The notes: generated by a model from the letters alone, not told the origin. Positions 21,380 through 34,212 are shown, counted from the first letter of the stretch. The stretch is DNA of 64,000 bases from Conoideocrella luteorostrata (GCA_032433595.1 JASWJB010000090.1:1-64000), one strand, 5' to 3'. Translations and numbers: made by a program.

Positions 21380-22557
21380 AGTAGCCAGAAGTTATTTCTG
21401 TCTGTAGTATTACCACTTATATTCCGGCTAACAGGATCCGACTCTATAACCTGTTTCTTGCTTCTGGTCGGATGGTGGACTAGCAGATAAGGAGAATCGC
21501 TCAGGAGTATGATGGAGATTGGAAGGCTCGGATAGGTTCTGTCAATTTATATATGTATGTATACATACATATTTACACATCTGGATATTCTATCTGACAA
21601 GGTTAGATTAATGTGATGGAATGAAGACATATGAAGAATCACAGCATACATGCAATCCCAGTAGGCCTACACTTCTACTCAATGGTCGAGCAGTAAATGC
21701 ATTCGTAATAAAATGAAAAATGAGTCAACAAAACATGAGATATAGTTTTAAGCTCGAAACAACGAGGCAGACTACTCGAAATAAACTTGTTGAACCAAAC
21801 CAAATTCATAACATAATGCTAGTCTCTAACTAATGTACATAGTGTCATCCCTTTGAAGGAGGAGCGGATAAAACATGACAAAGACTGAAGGCCAGTTCAT
21901 CCTTCAGAGCTCAGTAATGAGAAAAGAAAAAAGGAAAAAAAAAAAACGCTGCTGGACTAAAATTTTTTGAGATCGCGACAACACGAGTTGATGGGTTAGG
22001 TTTAGGGCAACAAGAACGCCAAAAAACACCAAAAAAACTACACACATTCTGGAAAGACTATTAAAGCTACCCAAGTCAAACTTTCTCGTATCCATCCTTC
22101 CAACCTGCAAGCTCAACGGGATGCGTCGGCCACTTCTTCAAGTAGAGAGCTTCGGCCTCGAGTGGGGCGGTCTCGGAGAGGTGAGATGCCGACACCCTCC
22201 TCAGCCGCAAGTCTAGACCCTTTAAAAGGATTTGCGGATCTGATGAGGAAATACCGTGCTTGGATTAAGCGAAATGCCTTCGCTCAGAATTGTATTGCCC
22301 AGATGGTATGTGGCCACAGAAGCCCGGGGACCGAAGAGCCCGCCCCTGGCGCCGCTAACTTTTCCGTCGCCCCGGGTCCCAAGGCAGGACGGACTTCGGT
22401 TTTTCGGCGCCGAATTTAAGGCGACCTACATTCGAAGATGAATGGCGTAGCCATGGAAACAGATGAAGGAATGATTATAAGATAAGAGCATAAGCCAGCA
22501 CTTGTTCCCTCCGCTCTTGTCACACATGGAAGTAAAGCTTGCAATCAAACATCCAAA
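21380..22557 (+). promoter_or_regulatory. Intergenic region and PKS promoter
   Basis: This holds the 3' end of the membrane-protein gene and the PKS 5' region. A perfect 22-bp palindrome of TATG/CATA units lies at 21551-21572. GTCTCGGA lies at 22170-22177, about 390 bp before the PKS ATG. TTCGG (22397-22401) and CGGCGCCG (22405-22412) lie nearer. No credible ORF is seen. Confidence 0.5.
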
Positions 22558-25500
22558 ATGCCTTCCATAATCCGCGAAAACAGCTTCTCTTCAGACAACT
22601 CATACGATGACGCCGCAAGTGATGCGGTGCGGTCGAGCCCTTTGTCCGCGCTCAAGGGCGTACATCCTGCCGTGACGATTCCTGGCTACCTAGAGAAGCC
22701 AATAGACGAACAGCTAGAGCCAATAGCTGTCATTGGAATGGGTGAGTGGCGGCGAAACAACTGCTGATGTCGAGCACAATCAGTTATCAAGGCTGACACG
22801 AAGTTTTTCAGGTTGCAGGCTGCCAGGCGAAGTCGCATCGGCTTCCGAATTCTGGGACTTGATGATGAGCAAGGGAACAGGGCAGACGCCCAAGGTACCG
22901 TCGTCACGATTCAACATAGACGCCTATATTCATCACAGAAACGACCGGCCTGGGAGTTTTGGCGTGTTGGGGGGCTACTTTCTCGAAGGCGACCTGTCCG
23001 ACTTCGACCCGGCGCTGTTCGGTATCTCGCCAGTCGAAGCCATGTGGATGGATCCGCAGCAGAGAAAGCTGCTCGAGGTCGTCTACGAGGCCCTCGAGTC
23101 GGGTGGCGTCTCGCTGGAAAAGATTGCCGGCACCAACACGGCAGTCTTCGCCGCCAGCTTCACGGCCGACTGGCAGCAGATGGCCTTCAAGGAACACTCT
23201 TTCCGCCACAACTTGGCAGCTACAGGCGTTGATCCTGGCATTATCAGTAATCGCATCAGCCACGTTTTCAACCTCAATGGCCCCAGCATCATGTGCAACA
23301 CGGCCTGTTCCTCGTCTATGTATGCACTGCACAATGCCTGCAACGCGTTGCGCAACCGAGAGGCCGAGGCCGCTATTGTCGGCGGCGTCAATCTCATCAT
23401 CACCGCCGATCAGCACATGAACACAGCCAAGCTTGGTGTCCTGTCGCCAACATCGACCTGCCACACCTTTGATGCCAGCGCCAATGGCTACGGCCGTGCT
23501 GACGCCGTCGGCGCAGTATACATCAAGCGTCTCTCGGACGCCATTCGCGCGGGTGATCCCGTTCGCGCCGTCATCAGATCCAGCGCTACCAATTCCAACG
23601 GCAAGGTCTTTGGGGCTGGCATAACCCATCCTAACCGGGAGGGACAAGCAAATGTCATCGCGGCCGCCTACAAGCGTGGCGGTGATCTTGACCCGCGTTT
23701 GACTGGATACTTTGAATGTCACGGAACGGGGACTCCCGTCGGAGACCCGCTCGAGGTGCACGCGGTGGCCATGGCTATGAACAAGAACCGCCATCAAGCG
23801 GACGGCCCCTTGCTTATAGGCGCTGTGAAGACCAACATTGGGCATTCAGGAGCGGCCAGCGGTCTTTCTGCGCTGATAAAAGCTGTCCTGATCGTCGAGC
23901 GCGGTGTCATCCCAGCGACGCGGGGGGTTGCTAATCCCAGCCCAGCCATAAAATGGCATGAATGGCAAGTCAAGGTCCCCAACGAAGCAACCGTCTTTCC
24001 ACCTGGCCTCCCGGTGCGTCGCGTATCCATCAATAGCTTCGGATACGGTGGTACCAACGCCCACCTTATTGTTGAAGGTGCCAAGACCGTTGCCAATGCC
24101 GCTCCCACTTACATATACTCCGACACCTGGGCCTCGCAAGGCAAGGATGCCAGTCCCCACGGTGCCTTGGAACGCAGACGCCCTTTTCTTCTGGCCTTCT
24201 CCGCCCACGACGAAGCCACTCTTCGTCGAAACATTGATGCCCATGGGGCTGTTGCCGATAGATACAGTTTGCTCGATCTTTCCCACACGCTGGGAAGCCG
24301 TCGCAGCGCTCTGTCGAGCAGAGCCTTCACGGTTGCGACCTTGGACAGCGTAGGAAATGTGTTCCAAGACGTCAATGAGTGCTTCGAGTTTGCTGACAAG
24401 AAGAGGATTCGTTCTGTTGGGTTCGTCTTTACCGGTCAAGGGGCCCAGTGGGGCCGCATGGGAGCTGAGCTAATGGCACATTGCCCCAGCTTCCTTCGTT
24501 CCATACGAGATTTGGATTTTGCCCTAAAAGAAATTACTGATGCCCCTGATTGGAAACTGGAGGACATCCTGCTCCAGGACTCCAAGAACTCGCCAATCAA
24601 TGACGCCGAGTTCGCCCAGCCGCTGTGCACCGCGGTTCAGGTCGCCATGGTGCAGCTGCTCGACTCGTGGGGCATCAAACCTGCCGTGACGGTAGGCCAT
24701 TCCTCTGGCGAAATAGCAGCAAGCTATGCCGCCGGGCTTATCAATGCTTCAGAGGCCATCATTGTCGCCTACTATCGCGGAAAGGTGGCCAAGGACTGCA
24801 AGGCCGGTGGAGCCATGATGGCCGTAGGCCTCGGTGCTGCAGACGTTCAGCCATATCTTGCAGATCTGGAGGACAAGATTGTGGTTGCATGCCACAACTC
24901 TCCTTCGCTTGTTACACTCTCCGGAGATGAGGAAGCACTCACGGATATGAAGATCAAGTTTGATGCAGCCAACGTGTTCGCTCGCCTTGTCAAGACCAAC
25001 GGTAAAGCCTATCACTCGCATTACATGACCCCGATAGCGGAAACGTATCGTAAGCTTGTCATGGCTGCTAAAAAGCGACTCAAGAGCGGTGCGTCTCTTG
25101 CCAGCACTGCCAAGATGGTGTCCTCGGTTACCGGCGCCGTCATCCCCGACAGCACCAAGTTGGACGGCGCCTATTGGAAGACTAATCTGTGCAGTCCAGT
25201 GCTCTTCAACCAGGCTGTTCAAACCATATTGGCTGCCGAAGAGTTCTCAGATGTCGATCTACTCATCGAAGTCGGCCCTCATTCTGCCATGGCCGGTCCC
25301 ATCAAGCAGATCACTCGCGCAGCCAAGGCCAATAAGATTGACTACATTCCAACCTTACGGAGAGGCGAGGACTGCGCCGCCAGGCTCCTGAACGTCGCCG
25401 GCCAGCTTTTCCTTCGTGGCTACAGTATTGATATGGGCAACGTATGTCATTCGTATTCCGGCATGTCCCCTGTCAAGGGCGCCGTGACAAAAGGCGCCAC

Positions 25501-28500
25501 CATTGTAGACCTCCCTCCATACCAGTGGAACTACACCAGACCGTTCTGGGCCGAGAGTCGAAGCAGCTTGGAGCACCGCCAGCCGAAATTTCCACGTCAT
25601 GATCTACTTGGCCAGCGTGTCGTCGGAGCTTCTCTGTCTGAGCCTACTTGGCGCAACATCCTCCGCGTGCGAGATCTACCATGGCTCAGACACCACCAAC
25701 TCGGCGGCGAGTCTGTTTTCCCTGCCGCAGGCTACTTTTCCATGGCAACTGAAGCCATCCGCCAAATTAATGAGTTCAGTGTCTCGCCTGTTCGCATCGG
25801 CAGCTACGTACTCCGGGACGTGTCCATCAAAACCGCCCTGGTGACGCCGGACGATGACGACGGCATCGAGGTATTGTTCAACATGCGGTCATCGGCACAT
25901 GGAAGTGGCTGGTGGGACTGGAACGTATCATCTATTGATGGAGAGGGAGTCAACAAGAACCACATGTCCGGCAGCGTCAGCGTCAACACGTTTCCCCCTG
26001 GCAGGGCGCCGCGACAGATCCCCCAGTTTTCCCAACGTGCCACCGGCAAAACGTGGAACGATGCGTTACGCCATGTCGGTTTCGACTACGGCCCGACCTT
26101 TCAGGACATGGATGACATCCTCTTCGACGGCAAATGCTACCAAAGCGCCTGCACCACCAACATCAGGCAGACAGTTGACCCATGCCTCGGTGAGTCGCGG
26201 CACGTGCTGCACCCAGCATCCATTGACTCGGCCCTGCAACTCTGCATCGTTGCTATCCATGCCGGCCGCACCAATGTCATGCGATGCGGTGTTGTGCCTG
26301 TTCAGGTTGACGAGGTAACAATCTGGCCACCCAACGAAAAACAGCTGGAGATTGGCAAAGCCAACGCGTACGCCGTCGTTCATCGCCGAGGTGAACGAAT
26401 CTCAGAGAGCGATGTGCAGATATCAGCTGAAGACGGGACCATGGTGATGGAAATTGTCAATATGCGTGCTGTTGCTTACGAAGCCGCCGTTCCCCAGAAA
26501 GATCATGTCCTTGAAAACACCCCCTACGGCGAGATGGTCTGGGAACTGGACTTTGACAACGAGGAGAACAGGCAAGACTTGTCTACAGAAGCAGTTGTTG
26601 GCTTGGCTTTGTTCAAATATCCGAGCTGCAACGTGGTGGAAATAGGATACAAGTCTGCAGCTGCCATTCTTAGAGCCAACCCCAGAACTTATTATACTGT
26701 TGTTGTTTCCATGGAGGAGGATTTTACGGCTGCTAAATCCGTCACGGAGCCTTATCGAAATGCCACAGTCATCAAGGCCGATCTAAGCAACAATTTAGAG
26801 GGCTATAGATTGAGAAAGAAATCATTCGATATTCTGATTGGCTCGGAGCAGAACAGCCACGTCTCTGAGCTTCGCAGCTTGTTAAAAGACAATGTCTCCG
26901 CAGTCGGTCCGGACGTCATCATGGTCAACAAACATTGCGCGGAGTTGGTGTCTGGGGAACACTCCGTCCAAATAGTCTACCGCAGCAACCAGAGCTCCAT
27001 CGTTTCCGAGATGAGGAAGAAATTGGAATCCTCGTCGTTAAACGTTACGGTGACAAGGCTTGAAGCTCTTGTTGATGGCAATGTCGCTAAACATGTCGTT
27101 ATGCTTGCGGACTTTGAAGGCCCCCTCTTGTTAACGCTCAAGGAGCAGGAATTTAGTGCGATACAAAATATAGTTCGCCAAGCTTCCTCAGTTCTCTGGG
27201 TTACGCCTGGTTCGCTTCTCACTGGGAAGAACCCCGAGTATGCCATGGTCTCTGGACTGGCCCGCGTCATCACCTCTGAGCAGAGCTCGCTTGATTTCCG
27301 CACACTCGATGTAGACGGCGACAATACCGTGACCATCGATGCAGTCAAGTCAACTGCAGTAATTCTTGACCTCCAGCTTTCCAGAGATGAACAGGTTCCG
27401 GAGCGAGAGTTCTGTCTCTCAAGCGGAAAGACTTATATCAGTCGGCTTGTTGGCAACGACAGCATGAACGATTGGTACGCGTCGAGCCAAAAAGCAGAAC
27501 CGAGATCATTCCATCCGGGCGATCGCATTTCCGTCGCAAGCACAAACAGCGGCGCCATATTTCAGCAGGAAGAGCTCACCGACGTCCAGCCACGTCACGT
27601 CGAGGTGCAGGTTGTATGGAGCGGCATATCCAAAGAGGGAGTCCTCGCGATGACTGGGGCCGACTATTCCACAAACTTTAGTCACGAAATTGGCGGCATC
27701 GTGACCCGTATGGGAGCTGACGTTGCTAATTTCGCAGTAGGAGATACTGTTGTGGGTTTCAGTCTCGCCCGGTTCGACAGCTACCAGCAAGTACCGGCCG
27801 CCATGTTGTGCAAACTTCATGATCAAGCCGACATGAGGGACGTTGTGAGCACCCTCACAGCCTACGCCACTGCCACGTACGGTCTTGAGAAGCTGGCCTC
27901 GGTGCGCGAGGGCGAAACCGTTCTTGTTTTGAATAAAACCGGTTTCGCAGGCATCGCCGCGATCAAGATGGCCCAGCACAAGGGTGCTATTCCATATGCC
28001 GTGGCAAAGAACAGTGATGAAGTCCGGTTCCTTCAGGACTACATTGGCCTCGACTCCGGCCAAATCATCGACACTTCTTCCGAAGGTCACTTTTCAGAAC
28101 AGCTCCATCAACTCACCAAAGACCGCGGAGTCGATGTGGTGTTCAGCGCAGGGGTTGTCGATGGCGATGAAGCCCATGAAGCATGGCGGTGCATTTCTTC
28201 TTTTGGGCGCTTCCTGGACAGCGGCCGCAAGACCGATACGAAGCGGAACATCGCCGACGGTGTCCCTTTCCAACGAGGAGCTTGCTACATGCCTTTTGAT
28301 CTGGTGGATGTCCATCAATCTCGACCCGAACGACTTTCTGCGCTGCTTCCAATTGTAGTTGAGCATTTCAGACAAGGATATAGTGTCCCGCCGGGGATGA
28401 ACCTCTCCGTTGACCTCGGTGATATAGGCAAGCATACGTCGGCATTCTCGGACGATTTTGGTGCGGTGAAACCAGTTGTTCAATATCGAGCATCAGAAAC

Positions 28501-29784
28501 GGACCTTCAGGTGCTGCCAGCTCGACGGAGCGTGCGGTTCCGCCCTGACGCTTCCTACCTGCTCGTCGGTTGCTTGGGTGGCCTCGGGCGAAGCCTTGCT
28601 TCGTGGATGATGGCATCCGGCGCACGTCGTTTCACATTCATGTCTCGCTCAGGTTCTGGTTCCGAGTCTGGTTCCAAGCTCGTGCATGACCTGGAGGCGG
28701 CTGGAGCGTCTGTTCAGGTTGTGTGCGGCGACGCTGCCTCGTTCGACGACGTCAGACGTGCTGTAGGGGCAATTTCGCCAGATCATCCAATCAAAGGTGT
28801 TATCCACGCTGCTATGGTGTTGAGGGTAAGTTGATTTCTCTTGTTTGCCGTGTTTGACAGTCCCACGAATGCCACGCCATATAGCTGACGCGGAGTTCAC
28901 ATCTTCACATCTGGCAGGACGCTCTGTTTGACACCATGACCTTTGAGGCGTGGGAGCAGTCGACGCGGCCCAAGGTCGCCGGAGCGGTCAATCTCAGTAA
29001 TGCACTTGCAGACGAGTCTCTTGACTTTTTCATCATGACAAGTTCGGTCTCGGGCATCCTCGGCACGGCCGGCCAGGGCAACTATGCTGCGGCGAATGCG
29101 TACTTGGATTCCCTGTCGCGACACCGGCGCAGTAGTGGTCGCGTCGCGACTTCAATCGTTCTTCCCATGGTCCTGGGGGTCGGTGTCGTCGCCGGAAATG
29201 CCCAGCTTGAGCAGTCCTTGAAGCGCAAAGGCATGTACGGCATCGACGACGAGCACTTCCTTCAGAGTTTCGAAGCTGCCATAACGTCTTGCTCTCTTGA
29301 AAACGACCCAGATCACATCGTCGTCGGCCTTGACCCAGCCCAGCTACACAGGGTTTCTCAGGATGCCGTCGTCACGGATGCGTTCTGGCAACAAGATGCC
29401 CGTTTCAGTCACATAGTGCGCGACATGAATTCCAATGCCGACAGCACGACCAGTGCAGCCGACAGCCTAAGTATCCTCTCTCTGATCGATTCGGCAGCAA
29501 CCATTGACGAAGCCACTTCCATGGTGAAGAAACACTTTGTTGAAAAGCTGGCACGCATGATGATGCTGGCTGTTGATGACGTAAATCCCGAAATCGGGTC
29601 CATCGCCTCGTACGGCATCGACTCTATGATCGGCTCTGAGCTTCGCAACTGGATCTTCAGAGAGTACCGCATAGACGTCCCTTTCCAGCAGCTGCTTGGG
29701 CCGACATTAACCATCAACAAATTTGCAGTTCAGTATTGTACGTCCAGGAGAGGTGGGAATCAATCGTCTGACAAAGAGGAATGA
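22558..29784 (+). CDS. Highly reducing type I polyketide synthase (KS-AT-DH-psiMT-psiER-KR-ACP)
   Basis: This is an iterative HR-PKS, the cluster backbone enzyme. Exons 22558-22741, 22812-28825 and 28918-29784 give 2354 aa. KS (about 55-480) has NTACSSS with Cys227, HGTGTPVGDP and NIGHS. AT (about 598-900) has GHSSGE with Ser692. DH (about 990-1285) has HxxxGxxxxP with His1023. Residues about 1286-1620 hold only a vestige of a C-methyltransferase (VVEIGYKSAAA in place of a glycine-rich SAM motif). The ER (about 1628-1950) has NKTGFAGIAA where active enzymes have the AAAGGVGQAA-type NADPH motif, so it is probably dead. KR (about 1976-2150) has VGCLGGLG and the GNYAAANAY Tyr2122. ACP carries GIDSM with Ser2302. 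There is no thioesterase or reductase domain. The product would be unmethylated and keep double bonds unless a trans-ER acts. Confidence 0.95.
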
Positions 29785-32039
29785 CCGCACAAGCCTACCC
29801 CAAAGAAACTATCGTGGAATCGGATTGGTAAACTCTAACCACAGGGGGATGAAGTTGGACAAACAATATAGGGGATGGAATATTAGCAGGTCCACCTGTA
29901 CATGTACATCAATGGCACAAGCAGCCCGCAAATAATATGAAACAGTGCTATTTATTTAACGGTATTGCGTGTCTTTGCATTGATCAAAAGGTATGAGATA
30001 ATGGACTTTTACATACTTGATATGTCCTAGTGTACCTGTCACGCTACAACACAAGTGTTAGGTGGGAGGAGCAGGAGGGATGCGAGAAGTAACCCATATT
30101 ATCACTCGGTCATGGTGAAGCGCAAAAGAAGGAAAGAGGAAGCTGAGATGTTGAGAAGGATCCTTCCCTTGTTTGACCACGAAACCCTAAAACCAGACTA
30201 GTGCCTCAATCGCCAAAACGCGAAACATGAGAGCCATCCAGACCCGACACTTTCCACCAGTTAGGCACCAACACCGCCCGTAGAATGAAACCTTTTAAAG
30301 CCCGCCGAATGGGCGCCTCAGTGCCAACGAACTATCTTTCCATCAAATAATTGTGAGAATAGTCAACTCTCCGCTGGAAGCTGCGCCATAGGGATTGCTA
30401 CCAAATAGAGTAGTCCAAGCGTCGACTATCTGAATATGCAGATCCTGCGGTGGGTGACTATACCGCCAAGACACCTTACTGTCAACTGAAGCCCAGGACC
30501 ATGTCGATGCCCGCCAAGCAGGTCTTATCGCCCGATACTCCGTACAGACCAGGTTAGCTGCTCATGCCCTGACACTAGGCCTACTAGTGGCGGCCCACCT
30601 TCTCTACCTCCCTAAACTGTAGGGAGTACGTCAGTCAATAGCGGCTTGTGGAGCCCCGCCGGATCTGCTGCACGGTAAAGACTGGCGCTATTACTTCGAG
30701 CCGCTATTAGCACTCAGCCTTGATGCTGTCACAGCCCGCAGCCTATTTTGTTTAGAGGACATCATGCCACTCTCCTCTCTGCCTACAGAAAGACCCCGTC
30801 CCACTTATCTATTAAGTAAAGTGCATGGGATTGCGCGTACGTCCACTAAAGGTTATAGAGTACACACTTAGGCATTACTTAAATAAACTTAAAATAATAT
30901 GTGTACTGTTAGAATCGTCCCATTAGCGAGTGGAATAGTTATGCATGCAAGTGATGCCTATAGGCATACTAGAGCCCCTTTCCGTAGCCAGTCATACTCC
31001 ACAACGATAACAACAACAACATAATTATGCTTGTAATTTTACCAAGCAACACCGTGTAAGTATAGTGCATACACAAGGCCTCATTTTAGAGTCATTATGC
31101 ATATTGGGGGTCATTTGCATTAAGCATATTATGCGCAATGTGTAGAACACAAAGTATTGCTTAAACGGTTATAGATATGGCTATAATCTTGCTGATTTAA
31201 AGCAACGAGCTAGTTTGGGCCTAAGAGTCTCCATTAAAAAGTCAGTAGGCACGAGAGTCAGTATAAGAGGGCGATCCACAAAATGTGGCGACTGTTACAT
31301 GAGCACCTTTATTTTGACACTCAAATTGCAACAAACAGCTAACATGGATCCCCTATGGACAGCTAAAAGTCTTGGCGGGTCCCAAATTCACACCCTGGCT
31401 TAGAGTACACGATCCAGCTTTACCCGTTACCTAGGACAATTTATCCGTAAATTTACTTCTTTAGGCTGCAAGTGGAATTATTACGTGCCCTCTCGAGTCA
31501 TGCAGTGCTCAAGTTGGCTGTTAGCTCTTGGCGTGGGATGCCGAATGTCGGGATGTGACTGCGTCACAATTGTTAGCACAGAAAAATAGCCATTAGGGGA
31601 TGCCCCGGTTGGCCGGTAGTCAAATGCGGCCCAGACTAGAAATAGAGAACCTGTGAGAACTTGAAACAGTTAAGATTTTCAATAATGCAAATCTTAAACT
31701 ATGCCTACCTACGCTACCAGGAATACCTTTCTTATGACTATGTTATATAGGAAATTATGAAACTCTCTGTATGGCTACTTAAGCACCTTGAGGGCATGAC
31801 GGCTTAATTGAACAAGATATCAGGGATTTGGCGAAAAATTCATGTCCACGAGTTGCCGATCCTGAGTCGCGTTTGCAAGGTTTCTTAAGCTTCTCTCGTC
31901 TCAAATACGTAAGATTATAAGGATAAATACGAGAAAGCTACCCATGCTAAGCTGTTGAATTAAGCGCCATGAAATTGGGCGGAACTTCTATCTTATAATC
32001 ACTTTATTAGCAACTCACTAACGACTCTAGTCTTCTGAA
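29785..32039. other. AT-rich, RIP-like intergenic island
   Basis: The PKS 3' end is followed by 2.2 kb whose right part is TpA-rich with scattered CTAG/TTAG. No gene is recognised. 30400-30800 is more GC-rich and may be a decayed coding fragment, but it resembles nothing I know. TACTCCGTAC is at 30536-30545. The gap separates the intact cluster from a row of pseudogenes. Confidence 0.5.
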
Positions 32040-33540
32040 ATAGCACTCAAAACAATTCTCGTATTTGCCATTGTGTTTTATACAGTTTCAGCAGCGGCAG
32101 CGGTGACTCTCGACAAAAGGATTATATCAGGAGAAGAGGCTAAGGCCGGTGAATTTCTATTCATTGTTAGCCTTGGAGATGGCCCTCACTACTGTGCAGG
32201 CGTCTTACTAGATAGTACTACGGTTCTTACTGCTGCTTATTGCGTCGAAATAACTTCCGTTAAGGCAGGAGTAACCGTGAGTCTACTGACCTATTATGAA
32301 TAAGCTTATCCTTAAGCTTCCAAGCTATCTAGTGTCTTTGGATAAAGCCGACAGAGTGTTGTTCAGCTACATGAAGCTAATAATTATATAGGACTGTAAT
32401 ATAGGAGGAGTAGTTACAAAAGTAGCATCTATGAAAAGCCACCCTAATTACCAATATACATTAACACACAGTACTTTAAATAACATTAGCATCTTAAAAC
32501 TATTGACTCCGATCCAGGAAAGTGAGACAGTCCGCTATGCGACGCTACCGGCGGAAGGTTTTAATCCAGTGGTTAATTCCAATGCAACCGCCGCAGGATA
32601 GTAGGTGCCTTTTAGTTTAGCACCTAGGACAGATAGTAGTTAGTAGTACGCTAACTAATCTGCAAGGGGCACGAGGAAAGTCCCGTAGTATTTTTTATAA
32701 GGATTATTCGTTTAAAAACTAAACAAAGTCACTATTCCTGTTCACGCACGCGAAGACTATGTAAAATTTAATCCACTTATAGCCAGTATAGACATAGTAA
32801 TATATACTAGTAGCAAAGGCAAGAATGTCTATAAGTATAATAGTGGTGGTCCTCTTGTTAACCAGAAAACAGGATAGATAATTAGTATTATATTACTTGT
32901 TAATAAGGATGCAAAAGAGGACAAATACTACAATTAGTCTCCCTTAGTTTTTACCAGAGTCAGTAGCTTTATCCCTTTTATTAAGGAGAATCTTAGGCAG
33001 TCTAGCACTAGCTAAGAGCCAGATTCTCAGCTAACTAAAGAAAAGCAGCTAGACAAGCTGAATTAAGACCAGCAGACACAAAAAGCAAATAAAGCATAGC
33101 TTTAGAAGTTTTGCAGCCGCATTAAAGATAAAAAACAAAAGCAGGCATGCAGGCAAGCTGCTGCTTAATACACTGCGCGAGTTCAATAAGATGCGTCTAT
33201 AGCTGAGTTCCTGGATTGTGTGGATAATACTCAGGTCTGCGCTGGGTATAGTGATTCTAAGCATGATCAATGCTACAAAAACGCTAAGATCTGTAAGGAA
33301 GAGCAGAAGTTAGCTCGGGGGGAGCTTGGGCAACTTGCTTCTTGTGCCAAAGATCGTACCGATGAAAAATAAGCATCTATCGCTAAAAATGTGGCCCAAC
33401 TTATCAACAGAAACAGAATCATCCCAACAGAAGGACCTAGAAATGTGGGAAATTGATATAATTGGCGATCCGAGGCATTGCTGTCCTTTTAAATGGCCGC
33501 ATTTAGAAGATGCCGTCTTAGGAAGCAAAAATGGCTAAAA
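32040..33540 (+). pseudogene. Trypsin-like (S1) serine protease, RIP-inactivated
   Basis: Reading frame 32040 onward gives ALKTILVFAIVFYTVSAAAA (a signal peptide) whose expected ATG is ATA at 32040-32042. Then come RIISGEEAKAGEFLFIVSL (the IxGG activation region) and CAGVLLDSTTVLTAAYC, where the catalytic His of TAAHC is now Tyr (TAT, 32238-32240). A little further LNNISILKLLTPI replaces the usual DIALLKL, so the Asp is Asn. YNSGGPLV (32836 on) replaces GDSGGP. All changes are C-to-T or G-to-A. Several TAG/TAA stops follow. A Cys-rich C-terminal extension (CVDNTQVCAGYSDSKHDQCYKNAKIC, about 33215-33295) continues to about 33540. It was a secreted protease; it is now dead. Confidence 0.75.
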
Positions 33541-34212
33541 ACAAGAGGAGCCGAGGTTATCCAAGAGATTAGGTGAAATATCAAGAAATTTGGCTTTTAA
33601 AGCAACCTGTTACGAACTAGATAGTTAAGATAGAGGAATAGCAATATGGTCTCATGACTTTTACACAGCCCGAGATTACTTTTCATGATCGTTATTGTCC
33701 TTCATATTCACCGTGACAGTGTAACTGAAGTCTGTCATGACAGGGAAACGGTTGTTCCTTGAAAGGAGCGCTCGGGGGCGGTCCTTGACCGACTCGTGGG
33801 ACCTTCTAATCTTGCCAAGGGACAGTAAGTGTGGTTTCTTTTGCCGGACGCCTATTTCTCCTTGCTGCCTAATTCGTGGGCTCATACTTGCGCTACTAGC
33901 AGATGCACCACTCGCCTACTTCCGCATTCGGCGGCCTTAAAAATATGCAGCCCGCGAAGAAGTGAAATCTTGTATTTTGACAAATTCATCCCGGTATCGA
34001 TGTGTTCCTAGATAATTGTGTCTCATGCTTATGCCTTTATGTAGTGCACTCCGGAGTAGCCACAGTAATGCACACCAGGGGCTTAACTTGGACTTATTGG
34101 TGCGCCGCGGTCCATGAAACGTCACGGTTTTTGAGAATCATCATTCTCAAGTCTTCTGTCAACCACCCTCTTTTAATTCCAATACGGCGGCGTCGCTTTG
34201 CTTACAGACAAC
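33541..34212. other. Intergenic region
   Basis: No gene is recognised. It presumably contains the former promoter of the hydrolase. Base composition returns to normal from about 33700. Confidence 0.4.

Noticed and set aside
22904..23845. 313-codon minus-strand ORF
   Set aside because: Antisense shadow of the PKS ketosynthase domain, caused by codon bias.
23846..24439. 197-codon minus-strand ORF
   Set aside because: Antisense shadow of the PKS KS-AT region.
27506..28090. 194-codon minus-strand ORF
   Set aside because: Antisense to the PKS ER domain; no independent signal.
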